A stretch of DNA of 64,000 nt from Sanderia malayensis (GCA_013076295.1 RQOL01000429.1:1-64000); one strand, 5' to 3'. Positions 1-13,986 are shown, numbered from the stretch's first letter. The notes: generated by a model not told the origin, from the sequence alone. Numbers and translations are program-made.

Positions 1-3000
1 GTCAAATACACATCCATTGGCTTGTTCTCAGTGATATTAACATTCGTTGACACTATTTGCACATGAATCCACGTTATTGTAGTTGAAATTAAGTCAAATA
101 CACATGCATTGGTTTGTTTTTAGTGATATTAACATTCGTTGACACTAATTGCACATGACTTCACGTTAGTACAGTGCAAACTAAGTAAAATACACATGAA
201 AGTTCTTGTTTGGAGCGATATTAACATTCGTTCACACTTATTGCACACGAATCCACGCTATTACAGTCGAAACGTATTGAAATACACATGCATTTGCCTA
301 TTTTCAGTGATATTAACATTCGTTTTCACTATTTGCACATGAGTTAACGTTTTTACAGTTGAAACTAAGTGAAATACACATGGGTTTGCTTGTTTTCAGT
401 GAGATTACCTTCGTTCACACTATTTCTACATGAATCCACGTTATTTTAGTTGAAATTAAGTCAAATACACATCAATTGGCTTGTGTTCAGTGATATTAAC
501 ATTCGTTCACACTATTTGCACATGAATTAACGTTATTACAGTTGAAACTAAGTGAAATACACATGGGTTTGCTTGTTTTCAGTGAGATTACCTTCGTTCA
601 CACTATTTCCACATGAATCCACGTTATTGTAGTTGAAATTAAGTCAAATACACATGCATTGGCTTGTTTTTAGTGATATTAACATTCGTTGACACTAATT
701 GCACATGACTTCACGTTAGTACAGTGCAAGCTAAGTAAAATACACATGAAGTTCTTGTTTTAAGCGATATTAACATTCGTTCACTTATTGCACACGAATC
801 CACGCTATTACAGTCGAAACTTATTGAAATACACATGCATTTGCTTATTTTCAGTGACATTAACATTCGTTCACACTAATTGCACATGAATTTACGTTAT
901 TACAGCTGCAACTAAATAAAATACACATGCAATTACTTGTTTTCAGTGATATTAACATTCGTTCACGCTAATTGCATATGAATTCAAGTCTTTGCAGCCG
1001 AAACTAATTGAAATACACATGCATTTGCTTATTTTCAGTGATATTAACATTCGTTTACACTATTTGCACATGAATTAACGTTATTACAGTTGAAACTAAG
1101 TGAAATGCACATGGATTTGCTTGTTTTCAGTGAGATTACCTTCGTTCACACTATTTGCACATGAATCCACGTTATTGTAGTTGAAATTAAGTCAAATATA
1201 CATCCATTGGCTTGTTTTCAGTGATATTAACATTCGTTGACACTAATTGCACATGACTTCACGTTAGTACAGTGCAAACTAAATAAAATACACATGGAAT
1301 TACTTGTTTTCAGTGATATTAACATTCGTTCACACTTATTGCACACGAATCCACGCTATTACAGTCGAAACTTATTGAAATACACATGCATTTGCTTATT
1401 TTCAGTGACATTAACATTCGTTTTCACTATTTGCACATGAGTTAACGTTATTACAGTTGAAACTAAGTGAAATACACATGGGTTTGCTTGTTTTCAGTGA
1501 GATTACCTTCGTTCACACTATTTCCACATGAATCCACGTTATTTTAGTTGAAATTAAGTCAAATACACATCAATTGGCTTGTTTTCAGTGATATTAACAT
1601 TCGTTCACACTATTTGCACATGAATTAACGTTATTACAGTTGAAACTAAGTGAAATATACATGGGTTTGCTTGTTTTCAGTGAGATTACCTTCGTTCACA
1701 CTATTTCCACATGAATCCACGTTATTGTAGTTGAAATTAAGTCAAATACACATGCATTGGCTTCTTTTTAGTGATATTAACATTCGTTGACACTAATTTC
1801 ACATGACTTCACGTTAGTACAGTGCAAGCTAAGTAAAATACACATAAAAGTTCTTGTTTTAAGCGATATCAACATTCGTTTACACTTATTGCACACGAGT
1901 CCACGCTATTACAGTCGAACTTATTGAATACACATGCATTTGCTTATTTTCAGTGACATTAACATTCGTTCACACTAATTGCACATGAATTTACGTTATT
2001 ACAGCTGAAACTAAATAAATACACATGCAATTACTTGTTTTCAGTGATATTAACATTCGTTCACGCTAATTGCATATGAATTCACGTTTTTGCAGCCGAA
2101 ACTAATTGAAACAGGCATGCATTTGCTTATTTTCAGTGATATTAACATTCGTTTACACTATTTGGCACATGATTAACGTTATTAGAGTTGAAACTAAGTG
2201 AAATGCACATGGATTAGCTTGTTTTCAGTGAGATTACCTTCGTTCACACTATTTCCACATGATCCACGTTATTGTAGTTGAAATTAAGTCAAATACACAT
2301 CCATTGGCTTGTTTTCAGTGATATTAACATTCGTTCATACTATTTGTACATGAATTAACGTTATTACAGTTGAAACTAAGTGAAATACACATGGGTTTGC
2401 TTGTTTTCAGTGAGATTACCTTCGTTCACACTATTTCCACATGAATCCACGTTATTGTAGTCGAAATTAAGTCAAATACACATGCATTTGCTTATTTTCA
2501 GTGACATTAACATTCGTTTTCACTATTTGCACATGAGTTAACGTTATTACAGTTGAAACTAAGTGAAATACATATGGGTTTGCTTGTTTTCAGTGAGATT
2601 ACCTTCGTTCACACTATTTCCACATGAACCCACTTTATTGTAGTTGAATTAAGTCAAATACACATCCATTGGCTTGTTTTCAGTGATATTAACATTCGTT
2701 CACACAATTTGCACATGAATTAACGTTATTACAGTTGAAACTAAGTGAAATACACATGGGTTTGCTTGTTTTCAGTGAGATTACCTTCGTTCACACTATT
2801 TCCACATACTCCACGTTATTGTAGTTGAAATTATGTCAAATACAGATGCATTGGCTTATTTTCAGTGATATTAACATTCGTTGACACTAATTGCACATGA
2901 CTTCACGTTAGTACAGTGCAAACTAAATAAAATACACATGCAATTAATTGTTTTCAATGATATTAACTTTCGTTCACACTAATTGCAAATGTATTCACGT

Positions 3001-5875
3001 TTTTGCAGCCGAAACTAATTGAAATACACATGCATTTGATTGTTTTCAGTGATATTAACATTTGTTCACACTATTTGCACATGAATTCACGTTATTACAG
3101 CTGAAACTAAATAAAAAACACATGGAATTACTTGTTTTCAGTGATTATAACATTCTTTCACACTAATTGCACATTAATCTACCGCTTTCACAGTTGAAAT
3201 AATTGAAATACACATGGATTAGCTTGCTTTCAGTGATATTAACATTCGTTCACACTATTTGCACATGAATTCACGTTATTACAGTTGAAACTAAGAAAAA
3301 TACACGCGCATTTGTTTGTTTTCAGTGATATTACACATCGTTCATCCACTAACTGCACTTGAATTCACATTTTTGCAGCCGAAACTAATTGAAACACGCA
3401 TGCATTTGCTTATTTTCAGTGATATTAACATTCGTTTACACTATTTGCACATTAATTAACGTTATTACAGTTGAAACTAAGTGAAATGCACATGGATTAG
3501 CTTGTTTTCAGTGAGATTACCTTCGTTCACACTATTTCCACATGAATCCACGTTATTGTAGTTGAAATTAAGTCAAATACACATCCATTGGCTTTGTTTC
3601 AGTGATATTAACATTCGTTCAAACTATTTGCACAAGAATTAACGTTATTACAGTTGAAACTAAGTGAAATACACATGGGTTTGCTTGTTTTCAGTGAGAT
3701 TACCTTCGTTCACACTATTTCCACATGAATCCACGTTATTGTAGTTGAAATTAAGTCAAATACACATGCATTTGCTTATTTTCAGTGACATTAACATTCG
3801 TTTTCACTATTTGCACATGAGTTAACGTTATTACAGTTGAAACTAAGTGAAATACACATGGGTTTGCTTGTTTCAGTGAGATTACCTTCGTTCACAACTA
3901 TTTCCACATGAACTCACTTTATTGTAGTTGAAATTAGTCAAATACACATCCATTGGCTTGTTTTCAGTGATATTAACATTCGTTCACACTATTTGCACAT
4001 GAATTAACGTTATTACAGTTGAAACTAGTGAAATACACATGGGTTTGCTTGTTTTCAGTGAGATTACCTTCGTTCACACTATTTCCACATGAATCCACGT
4101 TATTGTAGTCGAATTAAGTCAAAATACACATGCATTTGCTTATTTTCAGTGACATTAACATTCGTTTTCACTATTTGCACATGAGTTAACGTTATTACAG
4201 TTGAAACTAAGTGAAATACATATGGGTTTGCTTGTTTTCAGTGAGATTACCTTCGTTCACACTATTTCCACATGAACCCACTTTATTGTCGTTGAAATTA
4301 AGTCAAATACACATCCATTGGCTTGTTTTCAGTGATATTAACATTCGTTCACACAATTTGCACATGAATTAACGTTATTACAGTTGAAACTAAGTGAAAT
4401 ACACATGGGTTTGCTTGTTTTCAGTGAGATTACCTTCGTTCACACTATTTCCACATACTCCACGTTATTGTAGTTGAAATTATGTCAAATACAGATGCAT
4501 TGGCTTATTTTCAGTGATATTAACATTCGTTGACACTAATTGCACATGACTTCACGTTAGTACAGTGCAAACTAAATAAAATACACATGCAATTAATTGT
4601 TTTCAATGATATTAACTTTCGTTCACACTAATTGCAAATGTATTCACGTTTTTGCAGCCGAAACTAATTGAAATACACATGCATTTGCTTGTTTTCAGTG
4701 ATATTAACATTTGTTCACACTATTTGCACATGAATTCACCATATTACAGCTGAAACTAAATAAAATACACATGGAATTACTTGTTTTCAGTGATTATAAC
4801 ATTCTTTCACACTAATTGCACATTAATTTACGCTTTCACAGTTGAAACTAATTGAAATACACATGGATTAGCTTGCTTTCAGTGATATTAACATTCGTTC
4901 ACACTATTTGCACATGAATTCACGTTATTACAGTTGAAACTAAGAAAAATACACGCGCATTTGTTTGTTTTCAGTGATATTAACATTCGTTCACACTAAC
5001 TGCACTTGAATTCACGTTTTTGCAGCCGAAACTAATTGAAACACGCATGCATTTGCTTTTTTTCAGTGATATTAACATTCGTTTACACTATTTGCACATG
5101 AATTATCGTTATTACAGTTGAAACTAAGTGAAATGCACATGGATTAGCTTGTTTTCAGTGAGATTACCTCGTTCACACTATTTCCACATGATCCACGTTA
5201 TTGTAGTTGAAATTAAGTCAAATACACATCCATTGGCTTGTTTTCAGTGATATTAACATTCGTTCACACTATTTGCACATGAATTAACGTTATTACAGTT
5301 GAAACTAAGTGAATACACATGGGTTTGCTTGTTTTCAGTGAGATTACCTTCGTTCACACTATTTCCACATGAATCCACGTTATTGTAGTTGAAATTAAGT
5401 CAAATACACATGCATTTGCTTATTTTCAGTGACATTAACATTCGTTTTCACTATTTGCACATGAGTTAACGTTATTACAGTTGAAACTAAGTGAAATACA
5501 CATGGGTTTGCTTGTTTTCAGTGAGATTACCTTCGTTCACACTATTTCCACATGAACTCACTTTATTGTAGTTGAAATTAAGTCAAATACACATCCATTG
5601 GCTTGTTTTCAGTGATATTAACATTCGTTCACACTATTTGCACATGAATTAACGTTATTACAGTTGAAACTAAGTGAAATACACATGGGTTTGCTTGTTT
5701 TCAGTGAGATTACCTTCGTTCACACTATTTCCACATGAATTCACGTTATTGTAGTTGAAATTAAGTCAAATACACATGCATTGGCTTATTTTCAGTGATA
5801 TTAACATTCGTTGACACTAATTGCACATGACTTCACGTTAGTACAGTGCAAACTAAATAAAATACACATGCAATT
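1..5875. repeat. 92-bp satellite array, domain 1
   Basis: Head-to-tail monomers of about 92 bp, each recognisable by AGTGATATTAACATTCGTTC near the centre and TTATTACAG-TTGAAACTAAG at the other end. This domain is dominated by an alternation of a 91-bp class reading GTGAGATTACCTTCG followed by TATTTCCACATGAATCC and TTATTGTAGTTGAAATTAAG, and a class reading TTTTCACTATTTGCACATGAG. It contains local higher-order copies. A block near 139 recurs near 1237 (1.1 kb apart), and a block with the rare variant CCACATACTCCACG recurs at 2802 and 4451 (1649 bp, about 18 monomers). Scattered one-base deletions occur, for example at 1920-1930, 2015 and 2270. No gene is seen; the 67-residue ORFs here are readings of the repeat. 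Confidence 0.95.
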
Positions 5876-8800
5876 AACTGTTTTCAATGATATTAACATT
5901 CGTTCACACTAATTGCAAATGTAGTCCCGTTTTTGCAGCCGAAACTAATTGAAATACACATGCATTTGCTTGTTTTCAGTGATATTAACATTTGTTCACA
6001 CTATTTCCACATGAATTCACGTTATTACAATGCAAACTAATTAAAATACACATGGAATTATTTGTTTTGAGTTATATTAACATTTGTTTACACTAATTGC
6101 ACATAAATCCACGTTATTACAGTTGAAACTAAGTGAAATACACATGCATTTGCCTGTTTTCAGTGATATTAACATTCGTTCACACTAATTGCACATGAAT
6201 TCACGTTATTACAGCTGAAACTAAATAAAATACACATGCAATTACTTGTTTTCAGTGATTATAACATTCTTTCACACTTATTGCACATTAATCTACGCTT
6301 TCACAGTTGAAACTAATTGAAATACACATGGATTAGCTTGCTTTCAGTGATATTAACATTCGTTCACACTATTTGCACATGAATTCACGTTATTACAGTT
6401 GAACCTAAGAAAAATACACGCGCATTGGTTTGTTTTCAGTGATATTAACATTCGTTCACACTAACTGCACTTTAATTCACGTTATTGCAGTTGGAACTAA
6501 GTAAAATACACATGCATTTTTTTCTTTTCAGTGATATCAATTTTCGTTCACACTACTGGCAGATGAAATCCCAATATTATGGCTGAAATTATGTAAAATA
6601 CACATGGAAGTTCTTGTTTTGAGTGATATTAACATTCGTTCACACTAATTGCACACGAATCCACGCTATTACAGTTGAAACTAACTGAAATAAACATGCA
6701 TTTGCTTGTTTTCAGTGATATTAACATTCATTCACACTATTTGCACTTGAATTTACGTTATTACAGCTGAAACTAAGTAAAGTACACATGCAATTTTTTG
6801 TTTTGAGTGATATTAACATTCGTTCACGCTAATTGCACATGAATCCACGTTATTGCAGTTGAAACTAAGTGAAATACACATGCATGTGCTTGTTTTCAGT
6901 GATTTTAACATTCGTCTACACTAATTGCACATAAATCCACGTTATTACAGATGAAACTAAGTGAAAAACACATGCAATTACTTGTTCTCAGTGATATTAA
7001 CATTCGTTCACACTAATTGCACATGAGTTCACGTTATTACAGTTGAAACTAAATAAAATACACATGCAATTACTTGTTTTCAGTGATTATAACATTCTTT
7101 CACACTAATTGCACATTAATCTACGCTTTTCCAGTTGAAACTAATTGAAATACACATGGATTAGCTTGCTTTCAGTGATATTCACATTCGTTCACACTAT
7201 TTGCACATGAATTCAAGTTATTACAGTTGAAACTAAGAAAAATACACGCGCATTTGTTTGTTTTCAGTGATATTAACATTCGTTCACACTAACTGCACTT
7301 TAATTCACGTTATTGCAGTTGGAACTAAGTAAAATACACATGCATTTTTTTCTTTTCAGTGATATCAATTTTCGTTCACACTACTGGCAGATGAAATCCC
7401 AATATTATGGCTGAAACTAAGTAAAATACACATGGAAGTTCTTGTTTTGAGTGATATTAACATTCGTTCACACTAATTGCACCCGAATCCACGCTATTAC
7501 AGTTGAAACTAATTGAAATAAACATGCATTTGCTTGTTTTCAGTGATATTAACATTCGTTCACACTATTTGCACATGAATTTACGTTATTACAGCTGAAA
7601 CTAAGTAAAGTACCCATGCAATTTTTTGTTTTGAGTGATATTAACATTCGTTCACGCTAATTGCACATGAATCCACGTTATTGCAGTTGAAACTAAGTGA
7701 AATACACATGCATGTGCTTGTTTTCAGTGACTTTAACATTCGTCTACACTAATTGCACATAAATCCACGTTATTACAGTTGAAACTAAGTAAAATACACA
7801 TGCAATTACTTGTTCTCAGTGATATTAACATTCGTTCACACTAATTGCACATGAGTTCACGTTATTACAGCTGAAACTAAGTAAAATACACATGGATTGG
7901 CTTGTTTTCAGTGATATTAACATTCGTTGACACTAATTGCACATGCCTTCACGTTAGTACAGTGCAAACTAAATAAAATACACATGCATTTGCTTGTTTT
8001 CAGTGATATTAACATTCGTTCACACTATTTGCACACGAATTAACGTTATTACAGCTGAAACTAAGTAAAGTACACATGCAATTTTTTGTTTTGAGTCATA
8101 TTAACATTCGTTCACGCTAATTGCACATGAATCCACGTTATTGCAGTTGAAACTAAGTGAAATACACATGCATGTGCTTGTTTTCAGTGATATTAAAATT
8201 GGTTGACACTAATTGCCCATGGATTCACGTTATTACAGCTGAATCTAAGTGAAATACACAAGCATATGCTTGTTTTCAGTGATATTAACATTCGTCTACA
8301 CTAATTGCACATAAATCCACGTTATTACAGTTGAAACTAAGTGAAATACAGATGGATTTGCTTGTTTTCAGTGAGATTACCTTCGTTCACACTATTTCCA
8401 TATCAATGCACGTTATTGTAGCTGAAATTAAGTCAAATACACATGCATTGGCTTGTTTTCAGTGATATTAACATTCGTTGACACTAATTGCACATGACAT
8501 CACGTTAGTACAGTGCAAACTAAATAAAATACACATGCAATTACTTGTTCTCAGTGATATTTACATTCGTTCACACTAATTGCATATGAATTCACGTTTT
8601 TGCAGCCGAAACTAATTGAAACACACATGCATTGGCTTGTTTTCAGTGATATTAACATTCGTTGACACTAATTGCACATGACATCACGTTAGTACAGTGC
8701 AAACTAAATAAAATACACATGCATTTGCTTGTTTTCAGTGATATTAACATTCGTTCACACTATTTGCACACGAATTAACGTTATTACAGCTGAAACTAAG

Positions 8801-10122
8801 TAAAGTACACATGCAATTTTTTGTTTTGAGTCATATTAACATTCGTTCACGCTAATTGCACATGAATCCACGTTATTGCAGTTGAAACTAAGTGAAATAC
8901 ACATGCATGTGCTTGTTTTCAGTGATATTAAAATTGGTTGACACTAATTGCCCATGGATTCACGTTATTACAGCTGAATCTAAGTGAAATACACAAGCAT
9001 ATGCTTGTTTTCAGTGATATTAACATTCGTCTACACTAATTGCACATAAATCCACGTTATTACAGTTGAAACTAAGTGAAATGCACATGGATTTGCTTGT
9101 TTTCAGTGAGATTACCTTCGTTCACACTATTTCCACACGAATCCACGTTATTGTAGTTGAAATTAAATCAAATACACATGCCTTGGCTTGTTTTTAGTGA
9201 TATTAACATTCGTTGACACTAATTGCACATGACTTCACGTTAATACAGTGCAAATTAAGTAAAATACACATGGAAATTCTTGTTTTGAGTGATATTAATA
9301 TTCGTTCACACTTATTGCACACGAATCCACGCTATTACAGTTGAAACTAATTGAAATACACATGCATTTGCTTGTTTTCAGTGATATTAACATTCGTTCA
9401 CACTATTTGCACATGAATTAACGTTATTACAGCCGAAACTAAGTAAAGTACACATGCAATTACTTGTTTGGAGTGATATTAGCATTCGTTCACGCTAATT
9501 GCATATGAATTCACGTTTTTGCAGCCGAAACTAATTGAAACACACGTGCATTTGCTTATTTTCAGTGATATTAAGATTCGTTTACACTATTTGCACATGA
9601 ATTAACGTTATTACAGTTGAAACTAAGTGAAATACACATGCATTTGCTTGTTTTCAGTGATATTAACTTTTATTCACACTATTTCCACATGAATTCCCGT
9701 TATTACAATGCAAACTAATTAAAATACACATGGAATTATTTGTTTTGAGTTATATTAACATTGGTTCAGACTAATTGCACATAAATCCACGTTATTACAG
9801 TTGAAACTAAGTGAAATACACATGCATTTGCCTGTTTTCAGTGATATTAACATTCGTTCACACTAATTGCACATGAATTCACGTTATTACAGCTGAAACT
9901 AAATAAAATACACATGCAATTACTTGTTTTCAGTGATTATAACATTCTTTCACACTAATTGCACATTAATCTACGCTTTTACAGTTGAAACTAATTGAAA
10001 TACACAAGGATTAGCTTGCTTTCAGTGATATTAACATTCGTTCACACTATTTGCACATGAATTCACGTTATTACAGTTGAAACTAAGAAAAATACACGCG
10101 CAGTTGTTTGTTTTCAGTGATA
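5876..10122. repeat. 92-bp satellite, partial HOR unit left of the transposon
   Basis: This stretch aligns with 18176-22420. The offset is 12300 bp at the left, 12668 bp near 7481 and 12298 bp at the right. Relative to that copy, this one therefore lacks four monomers near 7.2 kb and carries about four extra monomers inside 8630-9080, where the segment with GACATCACGTTAGTACAG is repeated. Exact multiples of 92 bp gained and lost are what unequal exchange in register would give. The array stops at the TTAA where the transposon begins and continues in phase on its other side. Confidence 0.9.
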
Positions 10123-10126
10123 TTAA
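10123..10126. repeat. TTAA target-site duplication, left copy
   Basis: The satellite motif GATATTAACATTCG is split by the element: GATATTAA remains on the left and TTAACATTCG on the right (15217-15220). The four bases TTAA are thus present on both sides. A TTAA duplication is established for Kolobok and piggyBac elements; the protein content decides for Kolobok. Confidence 0.93.
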
Positions 10127-10148
10127 AGTGTTAGTGAACCCTAATCAT
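10127..10148 (+). repeat. Left terminal inverted repeat of the Kolobok element
   Basis: Twenty-two bases beginning AGTGTTAGTGAACCCTAATC are an exact reverse complement of 15195-15216. Similarity resumes to 10157 with TTTCGC. The outer edge abuts TTAA directly. Confidence 0.95.
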
Positions 10149-10310
10149 GTTTTTCGCCTAATCTACTGAAAAAAGGGTTGCGAAAATCATGAGAAAGTTT
10201 ATTTTGCTGTGTTTAGTCAAAAAGGGTGTCATTTGGGGCCTTGAAAATGGCAATTTTGGGGTGTTTTGAAAAATTACCGCGCAAAAAGAAAGAGGATTGG
10301 GGCGACCTGC

Positions 10311-10331
10311 TGTGACGTAGATACCGGGACG
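10311..10331 (+). promoter_or_regulatory. Left subterminal inverted repeat, probable transposase promoter region
   Basis: Twenty-one bases containing TGTGACGTAG and ATACCGGGACG are repeated exactly in inverted orientation at 15023-15043. The copy lies 184 bp inside the left end and 73 bp before the transposase start codon. It contains TGACGT, a half-site like those bound by CREB/ATF factors, and is followed by an AT-rich TTTAAAA at 10333-10339 that could act as a TATA-like element. Perfect conservation in both ends suggests a transposase-binding site, a shared promoter element, or both; the sequence alone does not decide. Confidence 0.55.
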
Positions 10332-10404
10332 ATTTAAAAACTTTATTTATCTGCCTTTGCTTGCTTTGCTTCACGCAAGACGGAATAACATTATTAAACC
10401 AACA

Positions 10405-13400
10405 ATGCCCGATTACTGTGTTGTGTACGGATGCAACAATGAAAATAACAAGGAATCAAAAGACCGTGGTATCTCACTCCACAAGATCCCTTTCTATGGA
10501 GACGAAAGACCCGCTGCAGTGAAGAGAAGAAAGCTGTGGGTTAACTTTGTAAACATGAAAAGAGACAAATGGCAAGCAACAAAATACTCGGTTGTATGTT
10601 CTGAACATTTTAAGCCCGACGATTTTGAAACAGCCAAAATGTGTGTTCCTGGTTTTCAAAAAAGTATGAAAGCAGTTTTGAAAAGAGATGAATTGGGTGT
10701 AACTGCAGTTCCATCAATTCAAACCTGCCAGAAAAAACACGATCAAGCTGCATGTTCGTCAAGGCCTAGCACGTCGCAGAAGTCAACAACAAGAGAGCGT
10801 CGACAGGTGCTCTTTTGTATATTGTTACATGTGGTTCTTTTCGAAATATGTATAATAATGTATAACCTATTGACTTTGATAATATTTTGCTAAAATGTCA
10901 GGTATTGCGTGAGATTTCCAAATCTGCCACAGTGTCATTCCCAGAACCTGAACATCAAGATGAGTCAGCTGATGAGACATTGTTGTGTGATGAGCAGTCA
11001 TATATTCCCGTAAGAATGGAATAAACATTTTTACCACAATTAAAAAGTACATATGGACATGTTTTGGATTTTAAACTGTCATGTTTTTTCCAGGCTAAAG
11101 ATTTCTCTTGCCAAACAACCTTTGATTGTTATAGCTGCAAAGCACTAAAAAAACAAAATAGAAGACTGCAAAATTGTTGGCTGGGCATGAAACACAAAGT
11201 GAAGATTTTGAGAAGACAGTTAGGTATAATATTATATAATGACATCATGATGCTACATTTTACATGCTGCACCGGTTGTGTACATATTCTGATGTTCTTA
11301 TCACTATTAGAAAATTTGAATCAAAGTCGTAAAGGAGCAGAGGAAATCTATGACGGCAACGATTTTGCAGAGACAGATGATGCTGACCACAGCACTGTTG
11401 ATGACGCAAATGTTGATGCGAATGTGTGTGATTCTGATAGTTCGGATATGGAATGCGATGACACAGAAATGGATAGTGATGAAGACTATGACATGGAGGA
11501 ATATGTGCATAGTTCTGAGGAGGCTGATGAAGAAATAGGTGAATGGTAAGTATGAAATAAACAACATTAATCTTATTCAAGTAAGTTAAGATATGTTACC
11601 CACTGTTCTCATCTTAATACATATAATACTATTCATTTCAGCAGTGCTGGTGGTAATCAAAGGATGGAAAAGAAGTTTATTGTATTTTTGTCACAGCTTT
11701 TATTATTGTTTTCGTTTTGTCCAAATTGTAAATCAGAAAATCCATCTGTGACCTCTCGTCAAGTTGGAACCATGTTTGAAGTCAAAACAAGATGTTTCAA
11801 TGGCAAATGCACGAAACAAGAACATGTCTGGTCAAGTCAACCTCTGATAACTGGGACAAATATACCAGCTGGGAATCTGTTGCTGCCCTTTAGTATATTG
11901 ACTACTGGAGCATCAGCCTGTAAAGTTCTGCGTATTCTGCAACATATTGGCATAGCCACAATTTCACTAAGAACATATTTCAAGCATCAACATGTGAGAT
12001 GATGAAATATACTATACATTTTTGTATGTTTGCAATTGAAACACCTTTTTCATAATCATGCTTGGGGTTCTATATACAGGAAATACTGTTCCCTGCAATC
12101 CACGCACATTGGAAACTGTACCAAAACAAAGCAATTGCTTGCATAAAGGAAAAGAATGAAGAATTGGTGGTGACTGGGGATGCAAGGCATGACAGCATGG
12201 GTCATAATGCAAAATTTGGAATTTACACAATATTTTGTTCCAATACTGCCCAGATAATAGACTTTAGTGTTGTACAGGTGGATAGTAATCTGCTGTTACT
12301 TACTCTAATTATCAAATGCAGTACCATAACATTTACAATTTCTTGGTACATTAGAAGTTAATAACACATTCTGTATTCCTCTCATAGCGAAATCAAGTGG
12401 GTAGCAGTAATGAGATGGAATATGCTGGGTTCAAAAACTGTTTCAGCTTTATGTATGGGCATGAACTTAATATCGTAACATTTGTTTCTGACCGGCATTC
12501 ACAGATCATCAAGCACATGAAAGAACAATTTGTACAGCTTACCCACTATTTTGACTTGTGGCATTTGAAAAAAAGTTAGTTCAATTTTGTTTTATATTGG
12601 AATATTTCTTAAAGAACCCATTTGGAATACAATAATAGCCCAGATGAGTTGAAAATGCTTATTGATTTATGTTTGCAGAAATAAAAAAGGAATTTCTCAA
12701 AATAGCCAAATTGAAAAATTGTGACATCATCGCACCATGGATACAGCCGTGCATTAATCATTTGCATTGGAGTGCTGTTTCAACACCATCTGGAAATCCT
12801 GATGTTATATGGGCAAAATTTAAATCGTTTCTTTGGCATGTCAGAAATGTTCATGACAATCTCGATAATCCTCTGTTTAATAAATGTCATCACCCAGAAA
12901 CCATTTCTGAGCGTAGATGGCTGGAAAAAGGTTTGTGTGCAAGTTCAGTAACTTTAAATGTCTGCTTTCATATGCAAAGAGTTATCTTATATAATTGTGC
13001 ATTTAATTTTGTAGATGATATTGCTTATGAGAAAATGACAGCTGTACTTCTAAAGCCAAGGTTGATCAAAGGCATTAAAAAGGCTTCACCTATTACCCAA
13101 ACAAGCTGTCTGGAAGGCTTCCATTCTGTAGCTAATCACTTTGCACCAAAGATGATTGGCTTCACTTTTGTTGGAATGTATTGTCGGTAAATTGCAATTG
13201 TTATTAGATTTCACATGCTGTGCAATTTTAATCATCAAAAACATGATTCTGCTCTAGTAATATTGTGATGGGGTCTATCCTTACTTCCAGGCATATTTTA
13301 GCAATACTACATTTCAATGCAAACATACTGCGGCAGCAAAAGCTTGATGCGAATGGAGCAACAATTGTGCGTGTGACATACCCCAAGTTCAAAAACGGTG

Positions 13401-13936
13401 AAGCAACAGTTAGAGATGCAAGGGTGCCACAGAATTTTGGTAAGATGCAGCAGCCATGGGAACAAAATTGAAGTCAGCTTTATGGAATAGACTGCTGAAT
13501 CATTAATTAACATTTTGTATACTTTCCTTAATATAGATTACATACAAAGTTTATATGACACTGTGTGCGAAGCAATGACTGGTGGTCTGTTGTCACAGAA
13601 CAGATCTGAGTTAGAAGAGATGTCTCCTCCACCTATGACTGCAGCACTTACAAAACAAAGTAAGGAGGCTGCTATTAGCAAACATGCTGAGAGAAAAGCC
13701 AAGACGACAAAGGAGGTTCCACCTACACTGCTACCCGGTTAGTATATGTTTCTAAATATATATATATAAATTGTTGAATATGAATTATTCCTATGTCATG
13801 AAATGTAAATATCTTTCTTTTAGTATCAACAGAAACTGAATTGGCAAATACAACCAAACGAGCTGCTCCAAAGTGTAGAACATGTGGTAATCCACGCAAG
13901 GGTCACAAGCAATACGATTGTCCAAAAAATCTATAG
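10405..13936 (+). CDS. Kolobok THAP-domain DDE transposase, 12 exons, 832 residues, intact
   Basis: Exons by GT-AG rules: 10405-10806, 10902-11009, 11094-11223, 11311-11545, 11642-11993, 12080-12277, 12388-12574, 12679-12930, 13015-13186, 13291-13439, 13537-13737 and 13824-13936. All phases agree; the coding sum is 2499 bases. An N-terminal THAP zinc finger (C5, C10, W45, C65, H68, AVP at 101-103) should bind the transposon ends. Residues 214-291 are a strongly acidic linker. C318, C321, C343 and C348 form a possible zinc site before W355 and SQP 357-359. The catalytic core shows GDARHDSMGH (D443), SDRH (D510), FDLWH (531-534) and LEGFHS (E655), giving the likely DDE triad. A C-terminal knuckle has C813, C816, H823 and C828. 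I chose the ATG at 10405, not the in-frame one at 10357, because THAP domains usually begin MPxxC. Intron 8 (12931-13014) is in frame without a stop, so its removal is inferred. Confidence 0.9.
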
Positions 13937-13986
13937 CAACAGAACAAAAAGTGATCCTCTCTCCTTTGCTACCTATTCATTAATAT
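13937..13986. other. 50-bp gap between convergent stop codons
   Basis: Only 50 bases separate the transposase stop (13934-13936) from the stop of the opposing gene (13987-13989). No AATAAA is visible on either strand within the gap, so both messages probably run past each other's stop codon and overlap at their 3' ends. Confidence 0.7.

Noticed and set aside
139..342. 67-residue ORF, repeated at 1237, 36971, 44531 and 45081
   Set aside because: It is a reading of two successive satellite monomers. The copies follow satellite duplication, and sister monomers carry stops or frameshifts. No start context or splice evidence.
1..10122. CRISPR array or regular repeat-spacer structure
   Set aside because: There are no unique spacers; the whole 92-bp period is repeat, and the splicing in the insert is eukaryotic.
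11260..11580. Antisense ORFs over the transposase (also 10474-10659, 10867-11052, 11307-11567 and 12012-12230)
   Set aside because: They are shadows of the acidic-linker and THAP exons and show no domain. The sense exons have consistent splice phases and family motifs.
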